This document shows positions 51,258 to 60,015 of a stretch of DNA of 64,000 nucleotides, in pieces. Position 1 is the first letter of the stretch. Each line of letters opens with the position of its first letter. The translations under genes and the position numbers were made by a program. The stretch lies in NCBI GenBank assembly GCA_047608975.1, contig JBLFYM010000006.1, positions 21,136 to 85,135 of the forward strand, in the 5' to 3' direction. Origin of the DNA: GCA-2715965 sp047608975. Its GTDB lineage: Bacteria; Verrucomicrobiota; Verrucomicrobiia; Limisphaerales; JAYPXF01. The notes beneath the pieces were generated by a model. The model saw nothing but the letters and a program-made list of their open reading frames with translations. It searched no databases and had not been told where the DNA came from.

Positions 51258-52169
51258 TCATCCTCGTTTCCCCGCAGCAAAGGTTCGTTCCGTGAGAAAA
51301 TCGCCGAGCATTTCCTCGTAGGGCTCGTTGGTGATGACTTCCCGAAAATCGACGTTGAACTCCAAGCAACCCTGTTTGAGCGCGGCGCGATGCTTGTTCA
51401 ACTGATCCAGATACGCATCGCGAATCACGGCCGGTTCCGTCACCAGGCTGGCGGGCCCCTCCATGTCCTGAAAACGCATGGGGCGATCGAATTCAAAGTT
51501 CGTCTCCTGCGGATCGAGCAGTCGGATAATCGCCAGATCGTGTTTCTGAAAGCGGAGATGCTGGAGGCATTCCATCAACTCCGTCACCGGACAGAAAAAG
51601 TCAGAGATGACAATGACCAACGCACGCCGCCGAATCTTCTCCGCGAGATCGTGCAACGACTGAACCAGATTCGTCGGGCCCTTCGGTTCGGTCTGTTCGA
51701 GCAAATCGAAAAAGGTCTGAAGATGGGCGGGGTTTCGTTTCGGCGGAAGATCGATGGGATCCTTATCGCGGACGCAATGCAGTCCCACGGCATCCCCCTG
51801 ATGCGCGGCCAGATATCCCAGGGTCGCCGCGATCTTGCGGGCGTAGTCGAAACGGCTTTGTTCCTGCCCGGCGAAGGCCATTGACGCACTGCAATCCAGG
51901 ATCACATGCAGGCGCAGATTGGTATCCGCCTCAAATTCCTTGATGAAATATCGATCGGTGCGACCGAGAACGCGCCAATCGAGCCGCCGCAAATCGTCGC
52001 CGGGCACGTAGCCGCGATACTCGGCGAATTCCACACTCGAACCACGATGAGGACTCTTGTGCTGCCCCGACACGCTGCCCTCCATCGCAAAACGCGACAC
52101 CAGCGGCAGGTGCCTCAACCGCGCGAGCACCTGCGGGTCGAGAAATTCTCTGGCCTTTTCCTCAGCCAC
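51258..52169 (-). CDS. DUF58 domain protein
   Basis: 303 residues, soluble. The DUF58 core is plain: HKSPHRGSSVEFAEYRGYVPGDDLRRLDWRVLGRTDRYFIKEFEADTNLRLHVILDCSASM, a VWA-like fold with D-x-S-x-S, then ALVIVISDFFCPV. DUF58 proteins are encoded next to MoxR ATPases and VWA proteins almost everywhere. Its start overlaps the MoxR stop by 8 bases, so the two are translated together. Confidence 0.94.
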   Translation of the reverse strand: MAEEKAREFLDPQVLARLRHLPLVSRFAMEGSVSGQHKSPHRGSSVEFAEYRGYVPGDDLRRLDWRVLGRTDRYFIKEFEADTNLRLHVILDCSASMAFAGQEQSRFDYARKIAATLGYLAAHQGDAVGLHCVRDKDPIDLPPKRNPAHLQTFFDLLEQTEPKGPTNLVQSLHDLAEKIRRRALVIVISDFFCPVTELMECLQHLRFQKHDLAIIRLLDPQETNFEFDRPMRFQDMEGPASLVTEPAVIRDAYLDQLNKHRAALKQGCLEFNVDFREVITNEPYEEMLGDFLTERTFAAGKRG

Positions 52170-53199
52170 GAAGCTCTTCCTTGCGCAACTCTTCCACCAG
52201 ACGATCGACGATGTTAGGACTGGTCACACCCTCGGTCTGCGCCTGGAAATTCGTCAGCACGCGATGCATCAGCACCGGCTGGGCCACCGCCTCAATATCC
52301 TCCATGCGCACCAGATAGCTGCCATGCAACACCGCGTGCGCCTTGGCACCGCGAATCAGGTACTGCACCGCGCGAGGCCCCGCGCCCCAGGTCACCCATC
52401 GCTTGATCCATTCAGGAGCCTCTTCGGAATCCGGCCGTGTGCGGCGAACAAGTTCCACCGCCGCATCATAGATGTGATCCGGCACCGGCACGCGCTGAAT
52501 GAGCTTCTGGAATTCCAAAACCTTCTCGCCAGAGATCAGTTTGGAAAGCGCCGCCGGTGCTTCCCCGGTGGTCGTCCGCGCAATCTGCTTTTCCTCTTCC
52601 GCACTCGGATACCCCACCTGAATGAAAAACATGAAGCGATCCAACTGCGCTTCCGGCAACTGATAGGTGCCTTCCTGCTCGATCGGATTCTGGGTGGCGA
52701 GCACGAAGAACGGACTCGGCAAGTTGAAGACCTTGCCACTCGCGGTGACCTTGTGTTCCTGCATCGCCTCCAGCAACGCTGACTGTGTTTTCGGTGGCGT
52801 CCGGTTGATTTCGTCAGCCAACACGATGTTCGAGAAGAGCGGTCCCTTCAGGAACTGGAACTCCCGTTTTCCCGGCTGATCGGTGTCCTGCAGAATATCC
52901 GTCCCGGTAATGTCACTCGGCATCAGATCCGGCGTGAACTGGATGCGATTGAAGTCCAACGCCATGACCTCCGCCAGCGCATTGACCATCGTCGTTTTGG
53001 CGAGACCGGGAACGCCCATCAGGAGCGCATGCCCCTTTGACAGAACCGCGATCAGCAACTGCTCGATCACCGCGTCCTGCCCGACAATGACTTTGGCAAT
53101 TTCCGTGCGTAGCTGTTGATACAACTCACGCAATTCGTCGATCGCCGCGACATCCGCATCGCTGGTTTCCTGTGCTTCTTCCTGAACTTCGGTAGACAT
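52162..53199 (-). CDS. MoxR-family AAA+ ATPase
   Basis: 345 residues from ATG 53199 (MSTEVQEEAQETSDADVAAI); the open frame continues 107 codons upstream but in low-quality sequence. Motifs: VGQDAVIEQLLIAVLSKGHALLMGVPGLAKTTMVNAL (Walker A GVPGLAKT), NIVLADEINRTPPKTQSALLEAM (Walker B), FFVLATQNPIEQEGTYQLPEAQLDRFMF (sensor 1 and arginine region), and WGAGPRAVQYLIRGAKA. A chaperone-like ATPase that remodels VWA partners. First gene of the cluster running down to about 38.6 kb. The 208 bases upstream to the transposase gene hold the promoter but no motif I can name. Confidence 0.95.
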   Translation of the reverse strand: MSTEVQEEAQETSDADVAAIDELRELYQQLRTEIAKVIVGQDAVIEQLLIAVLSKGHALLMGVPGLAKTTMVNALAEVMALDFNRIQFTPDLMPSDITGTDILQDTDQPGKREFQFLKGPLFSNIVLADEINRTPPKTQSALLEAMQEHKVTASGKVFNLPSPFFVLATQNPIEQEGTYQLPEAQLDRFMFFIQVGYPSAEEEKQIARTTTGEAPAALSKLISGEKVLEFQKLIQRVPVPDHIYDAAVELVRRTRPDSEEAPEWIKRWVTWGAGPRAVQYLIRGAKAHAVLHGSYLVRMEDIEAVAQPVLMHRVLTNFQAQTEGVTSPNIVDRLVEELRKEELRG

Positions 53200-53407
53200 A
53201 AAAAGTTGGTCTGAAAATGATCCCAAACTGGGTCCGGGGAAACATAGCGACGGCTCAAATATGTGTCGATGGGGGAAATACAGTGCGCAGTGCTGTGAAT
53301 CACTTACCCGCGAGGAACGAAGTCTTGGCACCGTTCCCGCGCAAACACGGACTCGATCTCCATCCGTGCAACCGGCAGTCCGCGGTTTTCCCACTGCAAT
53401 CCTGCAA

Positions 53408-54376
53408 CTAAGAAACGACGCTCTTGCGAAGATCGCGCGCGGAGGTGAGCAAGCCCAACGAGTCCCCCACCTCCCGGAGCTTACGCGCACCGGTCTTCCG
53501 CTTCGGACCAAAACGATCACGATATTCTGCGAAAATCCCGTTTACGTAGTTCTTCGATCCCAAAACCATGCCATCCGTCATATACCGGACGCGGAGTCGC
53601 AGAACCTGCCCTCGACTCAACTCTGCGCCGCGATCCAACTCCGCCTGAATTGCCTCCCGATCCACCGGGACCTTGTCTGAGTGATTCGCTGTCGCTGAGA
53701 CGACGATCAAGGCCTTCCGATACGCGATCGCAACCTTTCGCCAATCGTCCGCCTGGTGAAAACCGATGATTCCTGCACGTGCGAGCTGGTTCCCTGCAAC
53801 TGCCTCAGCATACCCACAGAACCGATAATCCTTCGGATCCTTCACCAAACCCGCCCGCACCGGGTTCAAATCCACATACATCGCCACCGTGCTCACAGTA
53901 TCGACAGTGTCCTCCACCAACACACTCTTGAACCGTTCCGCCCACATCGTCCCGAACCGATTCGTCTGTTTGTTGTACCACTTGGAAAAACGCTGCTTCA
54001 CCTCCTTCATAAAGGTGGAAACATCCGCCATCCGCCCCATCAACGACTCCCGCAAGTCGTCCGGCACTTGACCGTGCTTCTCAAAATGCTTCTGCATCGA
54101 CTGAACCAACGGGCTCTTCTTCCCATAAAACCGCCTCGCCTTCTCCACCAGCTCAACATCTGACAGCACCACCTCTTCCGGCACCCGCACCAGCACATGA
54201 AAGTGATTGGACATCACGCAATACGTGACGATCTCCACCCCACAAAACTCCGCATACTCCCACAAAAGCAGCCGCAACTTCTCCTTTTCCTCATCCTGCA
54301 GCAGAAACTGACCACCAACCACCCGCGCAATGCAGTGATACACCGCACTCCGCCCTGAAATCTTCAATCGAGGCAT
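53408..54376 (-). CDS. REP-associated tyrosine transposase (IS200-like Y1_Tnp family)
   Basis: 322 residues from ATG 54376 (MPRLKISGRSAVYHCIARV), the usual RAYT opening; longer starts to 54433 exist. The HUH motif is in YCVMSNHFHVLVRVP and the catalytic Tyr in FSKWYNKQTNRFGTMWAERFKSVLVED. The C-terminal segment (VRYMTDGMVLGSKNYVNGIFAEYRDRFGPKRKTGARKL) is common in verrucomicrobial and planctomycetal members. RAYTs cut single-stranded DNA at small palindromic REP sequences and are usually domesticated single genes. Short repeats typical of its neighbourhood are found just upstream (54455-54485) and inverted at 56065. All motif residues look intact. Confidence 0.93.
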   Translation of the reverse strand: MPRLKISGRSAVYHCIARVVGGQFLLQDEEKEKLRLLLWEYAEFCGVEIVTYCVMSNHFHVLVRVPEEVVLSDVELVEKARRFYGKKSPLVQSMQKHFEKHGQVPDDLRESLMGRMADVSTFMKEVKQRFSKWYNKQTNRFGTMWAERFKSVLVEDTVDTVSTVAMYVDLNPVRAGLVKDPKDYRFCGYAEAVAGNQLARAGIIGFHQADDWRKVAIAYRKALIVVSATANHSDKVPVDREAIQAELDRGAELSRGQVLRLRVRYMTDGMVLGSKNYVNGIFAEYRDRFGPKRKTGARKLREVGDSLGLLTSARDLRKSVVS

Positions 54377-54454
54377 CCTCATATCTTCATTTCCTTCAAT
54401 CGAACCAACGTCCCCAAACATTGCCCCCAACAACGTGCGAGTGTCAATAACTAC

Positions 54455-54485
54455 GTGCCTGTCCCTTTATCACATGTCCCTTTAT
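54455..54485. repeat. Short repeats upstream of the RAYT gene
   Basis: TGTCCCTTTAT occurs twice in direct order (54460-54470 and 54475-54485). The first is part of GTGCCTGTCCCT (54455-54466), which is found inverted at 56065-56076. These may be recognition or REP-like sequences of the transposase next door. Confidence 0.5.
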
Positions 54486-54590
54486 TTCCTTTATTTTTGC
54501 AATCCTCACAACGAGCCAGTCCCAAACAGCGCCTCGAATCATAAGAAAACCCCGGAGAAGGATTCGATGCGCCCCCTGAACTCGATTTGA

Positions 54591-55802
54591 TCAGCCTCGC
54601 AACGCCTCGCGCAGAATGGCCATCGCGCGTCGGTTTTCAGCGGCGCCCTTCACGGCGATCCTGATGCGCCGGTCGCCCATCTGAGCGCCCATGTTGCTGG
54701 CGTCGCGAAGGAAAAGCCCTTTCGCCCGACAACGTTCCACCAGGGTCGCCGCGTCCGGTCCCGAATCGGGCAATCGACATAGCAGAAAATTCGCGCAGCC
54801 CGGCACAACCGTCCAACCCAGGCCGCTCAATCCAGACGCAAGCTCATCCCGCAGTTCGTGCGTCTCCCGGTGGCGACGTTCATAGTAAGCTCGATCTTCC
54901 AGCGCCTTGACCGCCGCCACTTGCGCCGGAAGTCCGACAACCCACGGCGGCGTGATCAATCTCAGATCGTCGATCACCTCCTCGGGTCCGCAAAGATAGG
55001 CGACACGCGCGCCGCTCAGCGCATAGCCCTTGGACATCGATTTGCACACCAAGATGTTGCTCGAATTGGCGGCCGTCGTCTCGAAGGACTCATCCGCGCC
55101 CACGTAGTCGATGTAGGTTTCGTCAATCCAAACGCGGGTCGCCACCGGCAGCCGACCGAACAACGGAGCCAACTCGACTCTCGGAACATGGCGCCCCGTG
55201 GGGCTGTTGGGATTCACCAGCACAATCAAATCGTAGCCCCGCCCTGCAACCTCCTCGAAGCGATCGACCGGCAAGTCAAAATCCTCTTCCGGCGATAGCG
55301 TGAATCGATCCACGCGACACCCAATGACATTCTCCAACACGTGCGCATACTCGCCATAGGTCGGATCCAGCAGCAGGACGCGCGAGTCGGGATCCAACCA
55401 CTGACGAAATGCGCGAAAGATCAAATCCGAAGATCCGGCTCCCGGCAGCAGCGACGCGATATTCACGCCACGCGCCTTCGCAATCGCGCGCAGCATTCCC
55501 TCGCAGCCGGTCGGCGGCGAGGTTCGCAACAGCCACGGCAAATGCTCACGCAAGGCTTCCTCAACCAACGGCGACGGGGGAAACCAGGCATCGAGCACAT
55601 CGGCGTTGATAACCTCCCGACGGCGGTCGAGCGTTTCGAATCCATCCCCGATCCCGTCAAAGAATGCGCCGCCATGAAAACACGGCGCGAACTCCGACGA
55701 GACGGGCGCAGCCTGGCCTTCCGTCGACCACGACTCGGCGGCAACACAGCGACTCACGTCGTCGCCATCCGAAAATTTTATGTCGTCACTGACCGTTCTC
55801 AT
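54591..55802 (-). CDS. PLP-dependent aminotransferase, HisC/CobD-like
   Basis: 403 residues from ATG 55802, which overlaps the stop of the DUF2339 fragment (ATGA). Fold type I aminotransferase: LLPGAGSSDLIFRAF, LLLDPTYGEYAHVLEN, LIVLVNPNSPTGRHV (PLP-ring region), WIDETYIDYVG with the Asp that binds the pyridine nitrogen, and CKSMSKGYALSGARVAYL with the Schiff-base Lys; C-terminal RIRIAVKGAAENRRAM includes the substrate-binding Arg. It is closest in pattern to histidinol-phosphate aminotransferase and threonine-phosphate decarboxylase (CobD), but there are no his or cobalamin genes around, so the substrate is unresolved. The long upstream open frame to 55913 overlaps the neighbour and is not used. 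Confidence 0.9.
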   Translation of the reverse strand: MRTVSDDIKFSDGDDVSRCVAAESWSTEGQAAPVSSEFAPCFHGGAFFDGIGDGFETLDRRREVINADVLDAWFPPSPLVEEALREHLPWLLRTSPPTGCEGMLRAIAKARGVNIASLLPGAGSSDLIFRAFRQWLDPDSRVLLLDPTYGEYAHVLENVIGCRVDRFTLSPEEDFDLPVDRFEEVAGRGYDLIVLVNPNSPTGRHVPRVELAPLFGRLPVATRVWIDETYIDYVGADESFETTAANSSNILVCKSMSKGYALSGARVAYLCGPEEVIDDLRLITPPWVVGLPAQVAAVKALEDRAYYERRHRETHELRDELASGLSGLGWTVVPGCANFLLCRLPDSGPDAATLVERCRAKGLFLRDASNMGAQMGDRRIRIAVKGAAENRRAMAILREALRG

Positions 55803-56044
55803 ATCCATTCGCGGATCTTTGATTGATAGCGATTGTAGATGTAGCCAAGCGCAATCAACACAAGGCCCAGCCCCATGAAGCTCAGCACGCGAAATCCAAG
55901 CGTCAACTCCCATATATCGATCATGAAGACACGACCCATCGCTAACGCCAGCACAAAGATGCCCAGTCGACGATACTCACTCTCGCGCAACCCGAATCCG
56001 ATCGCGATCAGCAGAAACGCGAGGCCTCCCCAGGCGACGATCAT
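55799..56044 (-). pseudogene. C-terminal fragment of a DUF2339 membrane protein
   Basis: 81 residues from ATG 56044, with GFGLRESEYRRLGIFVLALAMGRVFMIDIWELTLGFRVLSFMGLGLVLIALGYIYNRY, an exact fit to the end of DUF2339 proteins, which are normally 600 or more residues. The homology breaks off at about 56055, where the inverted GTGCCTGTCCCT word occurs and an RHS fragment begins on the other strand. It may still be translated ahead of the aminotransferase, to which it is coupled. Confidence 0.65.
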
Positions 56045-56064
56045 GAGAAATCCGCCTTGATACA

Positions 56065-56076
56065 GGGACAGGCACC
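56065..56076 (-). repeat. GTGCCTGTCCCT word at a gene breakpoint
   Basis: AGGGACAGGCAC here is the inverted copy of 54455-54466. It lies exactly between the DUF2339 fragment and the RHS fragment. Confidence 0.55.
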
Positions 56077-56098
56077 TCATCGGTTCGGACTCAAGGCA

Positions 56099-56293
56099 TT
56101 GGTTACCACCTTCGCTCATGATGCTGCCGGACGCATCGTTCAAACCGACCTTCCCGATGGCGGCGCCACTTACGCGACCTTTTATGACTCCGGTGCACTA
56201 AAGAAATCCTGGGGCAGCGGCAAATATCCGGTGGAGTACAGCTACGATTACGCGGGGCGCATGAAGACCCTGAACACTTGGAAACCGCGTTGA
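56099..56293 (+). pseudogene. RHS/YD-repeat fragment
   Basis: An open segment ending at 56293 reads FAHDAAGRIVQTDLPDGGATYATFYDSGALKKSWGSGKYPVEYSYDYAGRMKTLNTW, with YD-repeat signatures DAAGR and YDYAGRM plus the xYxYDxxGR spacing. RHS proteins are large toxins or surface proteins of over 1000 residues; here only about 60 remain, with no start of their own. The fragment begins right after the repeat word at 56065. Confidence 0.6.
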
Positions 56294-56780
56294 GGGTCGG
56301 GTCTCAACATTCAACACCGCCACCTGGGCGTAACTTCGCATCGACCGCGACGTCACGCTTTACGACGATCGAGGTATGTCTTGCTGGTGTGCGATGGCTC
56401 CCTGCAAATACGAGGCGTCCGGATGGTTGAGAGCGTGAGTTCCCCTGTCCTTGCCTCGATGCGAGCCGCACCATGTTCCGCTGCGCTCCACATCGTGTTA
56501 GGCAGTCCGGTCTTACTGCGATAATTGTGCGACGAGATTCAACCTGAAGAACTTTAGGAGCGGATGGGTGGCGTAAGAGCATTCCTGCTTTTATCCCTCC
56601 GTTCCACATCGACCTACACCGGTTGATGCGGGACGGGTTTGAGCGACGCGATTCATTGGATTGGTTTGAGCGAACTCGCGTTCGCGGCTACGAGACTGGA
56701 TTCATGCGAGGACTGTTGGGCCACAGCCCTGTTGGATTGCTTTCTCAGCCAATTCATCTAGCTTCCGCCCATTTGGTGAC
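56294..56780. other. Gene-free stretch after the RHS fragment
   Basis: 487 bases without a gene I can support. The first 40 bases in another frame (VSTFNTATWA) could continue RHS decay. The rest shows no tRNA, repeat or clear promoter that I can identify. Confidence 0.4.
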
Positions 56781-57611
56781 ATGGAAGAGCGCGAATTGAA
56801 TCAGGACATGCTGCGGTTTCTGCGGCAAATCACCTCCGACGGTGTCATCGACCGCGAGGAAGTTTGGGATCTCGGACTATTTCTCAAGGAGAACGAAGCC
56901 GCCCGCAATTCGTGGCCGGGAGATTCCTTGTGGGGCACGCTCGAAGAGATCTTTGCTGATGACGCCGTCGATGCCGACGAGGTCGCGCATCTGGAGAATG
57001 AAATCCATGCCATCGAACTCGTATGCCACAATCGCACCCCGGCCCCTACGGAGGTTGAAGCGGCACCCGAATTGACCGCGAGTGCGGTCACCTTGCCCCA
57101 AGTGGATCTCCAGACAGATATCGAATCCCAGGTCCCCAACAAGCCGGCCAGTAAAGTGGATCTCAACGCCCACACCTGCACCTGCAGCGACTGGTTGAAC
57201 AAACGACAAAGCCGGCCGGCCGGCTCGATTGCCCGCATGTGCCGTTGCATGGCCACGGCGTTCGAACTGGCAATCAACGCCAAGCCGGGCGAAGCCGAAA
57301 GTTGGGGTGCGCATTTCATCGACCTGGCGAGGCTGTTGTCAACCTACGGATTGGGCGGCGTGGCGGAAGCGAACTGGCGCGGATTGCAGGGCGCGGATCT
57401 GAAATATTTTGTATCCTGGGATAAGGGCGAGTGGGCCAGTGTCTTTGCGGACAACGGCGAAGGAATCTTCGAGCGCTTCGGCTATCATCGATCCGCGAAG
57501 CGCTGGTCTTACGGCGAACGCCCGATCGGCGCAGCTGCCTTGGAGAAATTCTTCGGAGGCCAAGCTAAGGATGAAGATGGGAACACCGTCTTTCTGACCA
57601 AGTCAGGTTAA
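56781..57611 (+). CDS. TerB-like/SWIM-type zinc-finger protein, hypothetical
   Basis: 276 residues, soluble. The N-terminal 80 residues (MLRFLRQITSDGVIDREEVWDLGLFLKENE; LEEIFADDAVDADEVAHLENEI) form acidic helical EF-hand- or TerB-like repeats with the VIDREEV/AVDADEV pattern. The middle holds HTCTCSDWLNKRQSRPAGSIARMCRCMATAF, a likely zinc site of the SWIM kind (C-x-C then C-x-C, with Cys or Met in place of the usual His). The C-terminus (ADLKYFVSWDKGEWASVFADNGEGIFERFGYHRSAKRWSYGERP) is a compact beta domain. I do not know the function. The ATG is the only sensible start. Confidence 0.72.
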   Translation: MEERELNQDMLRFLRQITSDGVIDREEVWDLGLFLKENEAARNSWPGDSLWGTLEEIFADDAVDADEVAHLENEIHAIELVCHNRTPAPTEVEAAPELTASAVTLPQVDLQTDIESQVPNKPASKVDLNAHTCTCSDWLNKRQSRPAGSIARMCRCMATAFELAINAKPGEAESWGAHFIDLARLLSTYGLGGVAEANWRGLQGADLKYFVSWDKGEWASVFADNGEGIFERFGYHRSAKRWSYGERPIGAAALEKFFGGQAKDEDGNTVFLTKSG

Positions 57612-57670
57612 CCGGATCCCAACGGCGAATCTTCAATGGGCAGCGATGCCCTTTGAGGCTGACGCCCTGT

Positions 57671-58222
57671 TCATTTTTCCTCGTCCGGACGATTTGCCTC
57701 CTCGGCGAAGTACTTCACGACATCCTTGAACTTCGCTTCGTTCTCCGGATTGATTTCCATGAGGAGTTCGTGTGCTGCCAGGCATTCACGGGCGGTTTCC
57801 CGCTTGCTGGACTCTTCGTGCTCCATCTTCTGATCGCACTGCACATCGTCCGACATCTCACCGCTCACCACGTGGAAGCAATCCAGGACACCGAGATTGT
57901 CGATCGAGTCGGTGACCCGCTCGGTCGGATTGAGCAACTCGATTGGACGTTCACCTGGAGGCATCGAAGGATCGCCATGGCTCATCCCCAGGCCGGCGAG
58001 CATTCCGAGAAAGGTGCTGTCCATGGTCAGGCACTCCGAAAGTTCGACGATGAAGCGTTTTCGCCCCTCCTTCATCATCCGAAGGACGAGTTTTTTGAAG
58101 TCGCCGCTGGAGGAAAAATTGGCGCGGCCTGAAATCCGGACACAGACAGTGTCGTTCATTACGGTAAAAAGTATGGAATCGGCTGGGCTTCCCATCTGAT
58201 GGCTCTCAGTTTTGGCGGTCAA
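57671..58222 (-). CDS. STAS-domain protein (anti-sigma factor antagonist-like)
   Basis: 183 residues. The STAS fold spans about residues 15-120: VCVRISGRANFSSSGDFKKLVLRMMKEGRKRFIVELSECLTMDSTFLGMLAGLG, where DSTFLG matches the DSxGLG phosphorylation loop with Ser at the usual place. The C-terminal extension is acidic and Cys-containing (DDVQCDQKMEHEESSK). It would bind an anti-sigma kinase or similar partner; none is in the window. The start overlaps the holA stop by four bases. Confidence 0.88.
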   Translation of the reverse strand: MTAKTESHQMGSPADSILFTVMNDTVCVRISGRANFSSSGDFKKLVLRMMKEGRKRFIVELSECLTMDSTFLGMLAGLGMSHGDPSMPPGERPIELLNPTERVTDSIDNLGVLDCFHVVSGEMSDDVQCDQKMEHEESSKRETARECLAAHELLMEINPENEAKFKDVVKYFAEEANRPDEEK

Positions 58223-59379
58223 CGGCGGGCACCCTGCGGGGCGCGTTCACCTTTGCCGCGGACAATTTCAGTCAGGGTCTGTTGCATCACCAGCGCGCCT
58301 TCACTGGCAGTGGAGACGAGTCTGCGATTGCATTGGAGCAAAAGGTCCATCGCGTTGATCAGTTCAGCGCGCGAATAACGACGCGCCTGTGGCAGGGCGC
58401 GGAAAAGGACGTAGGGATTCATCGCCAAGGGATTGATGCGACGATCCTCCGGCAACACGTCGGCGGGAACACGTTCGAGCTGCGACTTGAAGCGGGCGTA
58501 GTTTTGCTCCGGTTTTAACATCCCGGCTCTGAGCATTTCGTTGATGAACAACATCACCCGCACCTTGGAGATCAACCCGTACAACATGCCGATCTCGGAT
58601 TTTTTGCGGTCGAACTGCATCTCCCAGAGTTCACCATCCAGCGTGCGCAGAAGTCGGGGCAGATCGCGATCCCCCAACGCATCACCCAGCGCAAACGCCT
58701 TGGCCTGCTTGTTCTTCACGCAGATCGTCTCCACATCGTCCACATTCGCCTGCGGACGATCGCCGATGTAGACGCAAAGTTTTTCGACCTCGCTCGCAAG
58801 CTGCGCCGCGTTGGGTCCGACGTTGGCCACCAACGTGGCCAGCGCCTCGGCATCAATCGCTTTGCCAAGTTCCTTGATGTGGCCAAAGGCCAGAGATTCC
58901 GCCTTGTCCGCCCAGTCGCGGTCGTCGATCGACAATCCTGCAAACGTCTCCACGTTGCCGATCTTGCTCACGGATTTATAAAAGCTCTTTCGCTTGTCGA
59001 CCTTCCCGGCGCTGATGATCAGCCGCACATCTCCCCATTGAAAATCCTTGAGCACCTTGCCCAGCTCAGCGAGGGATTCAGTCACCCCCTTGGAACTGGC
59101 AGTGCGATCATCTCCCAGAAAATTGCAGTCCTTGAACCAGATCGCCTTGCCGCCCCCGAAGAACGGAAGTGTATTCAGGGCTTCGTGAAGTTTGGAAATC
59201 GTCTTCTGGGCTTCCCCGCTACTGGCAGCCGTGGCATCAACAATCTCATGGTCGATGCCACCCAGTTCCTCGCTCCACTTCTCGTAGGCCTCCCGCGCGC
59301 AGGCCTTGACGGCGAAATCCTCCTCACCACAGACCAGCAAAACCGGCGCATCGACGTTCTTCTTTGCGGCGCGCGCCAT
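58219..59379 (-). CDS. holA: DNA polymerase III delta subunit
   Basis: 386 residues, typical HolA length. LLVCGEEDFAVKACAREAYEKW is the N-terminal P-loop-like strand region that delta shares with AAA+ clamp-loader subunits (without a functional Walker A), KAIWFKDCNFLG and LIISAGKVDKRKSFYK follow, and the C-terminal collar has LFINEMLRAGMLKPEQNYARFKSQL with NPYVLFRALPQARRYSRAELINAMDLLLQCNRRL. Delta opens the beta clamp in the loader complex. It is one base downstream of the bifunctional nuclease gene and coupled to the STAS gene. Confidence 0.93.
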   Translation of the reverse strand: MARAAKKNVDAPVLLVCGEEDFAVKACAREAYEKWSEELGGIDHEIVDATAASSGEAQKTISKLHEALNTLPFFGGGKAIWFKDCNFLGDDRTASSKGVTESLAELGKVLKDFQWGDVRLIISAGKVDKRKSFYKSVSKIGNVETFAGLSIDDRDWADKAESLAFGHIKELGKAIDAEALATLVANVGPNAAQLASEVEKLCVYIGDRPQANVDDVETICVKNKQAKAFALGDALGDRDLPRLLRTLDGELWEMQFDRKKSEIGMLYGLISKVRVMLFINEMLRAGMLKPEQNYARFKSQLERVPADVLPEDRRINPLAMNPYVLFRALPQARRYSRAELINAMDLLLQCNRRLVSTASEGALVMQQTLTEIVRGKGERAPQGARR

Positions 59380-59380
59380 C

Positions 59381-59857
59381 TCAGTCGTCGGAATCCGCGT
59401 CCAATTCCGAATCAGCCGCGTTGTCCTCGTTCAGTCGTTCCAGATATTCGGTCATGTCTTCGACCTGATCGAACAGTTCCTTCGCGACGTAAATCGGTTT
59501 CTTGTGGGCGGCGGCCAAGGCCAGGCAATCGCTGGGCCGGGCATCGAGCTCCACAATCTTCGTTCCCAGCTCGTTTTCCTGCTTGAGGATGAGTCGGGCG
59601 TAATAGGTGGAATTTTTGAGCTGATTGATCACCACCCGCTCCACATCCACGCCAAATCCCTTGAAAACATTGACAATCAGGTCATGAGTCAGCGGCCGTT
59701 CCTTCGTCGTGTCCCGCAGAAACATTCCAATCACCACCCCGAGGTTATGTTCGACCTGAATCACGAACACCTTCTCCTCATTCCCTATAAAGATGGCACA
59801 CCCACTATTGGCGGGAAGTATTCCGCGAATCTGGACTGACACCACTTCGTTGCTCAT
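59381..59857 (-). CDS. Bifunctional nuclease family protein (DUF151)
   Basis: 158 residues from ATG 59857 (MSNEVVSVQIRGILPANSG); the frame is open to 60004, but the extra part is not conserved sequence. DUF151 features: CAIFIGNEEKVFVIQVEHNLGVVIGMFL, PLTHDLIVNVFKGFGVDVERVVINQLKNSTYYARL and ELDARPSDCLALAAAHKKPIYVAKELFD. The family has reported DNase/RNase activity in a plant member and an unclear role in bacteria. The tail is highly acidic (EDNAADSELDADSDD). It is divergent from the adenylyltransferase gene. Confidence 0.92.
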   Translation of the reverse strand: MSNEVVSVQIRGILPANSGCAIFIGNEEKVFVIQVEHNLGVVIGMFLRDTTKERPLTHDLIVNVFKGFGVDVERVVINQLKNSTYYARLILKQENELGTKIVELDARPSDCLALAAAHKKPIYVAKELFDQVEDMTEYLERLNEDNAADSELDADSDD

Positions 59858-60015
59858 CGGGAAATTGTAAGTGGGAGAGGTCAAAATACAAGTGTGGGTT
59901 GAGAAGTGGGCGAGGTAAACCGCTTCCGAGCGAGTCGAAATCGAAGGTTTTGAGCCCTGATCGGCGCAGTTCGAATTCGCTTCAAAACCGGAGTTCCGAA
60001 ACACAGACTCTCCCC

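Noticed and set aside
54591..55802. Histidinol-phosphate aminotransferase (hisC) as a firm call
   Set aside because: The fold fits, but CobD-type enzymes look the same at this level and there are no his or cob neighbours.
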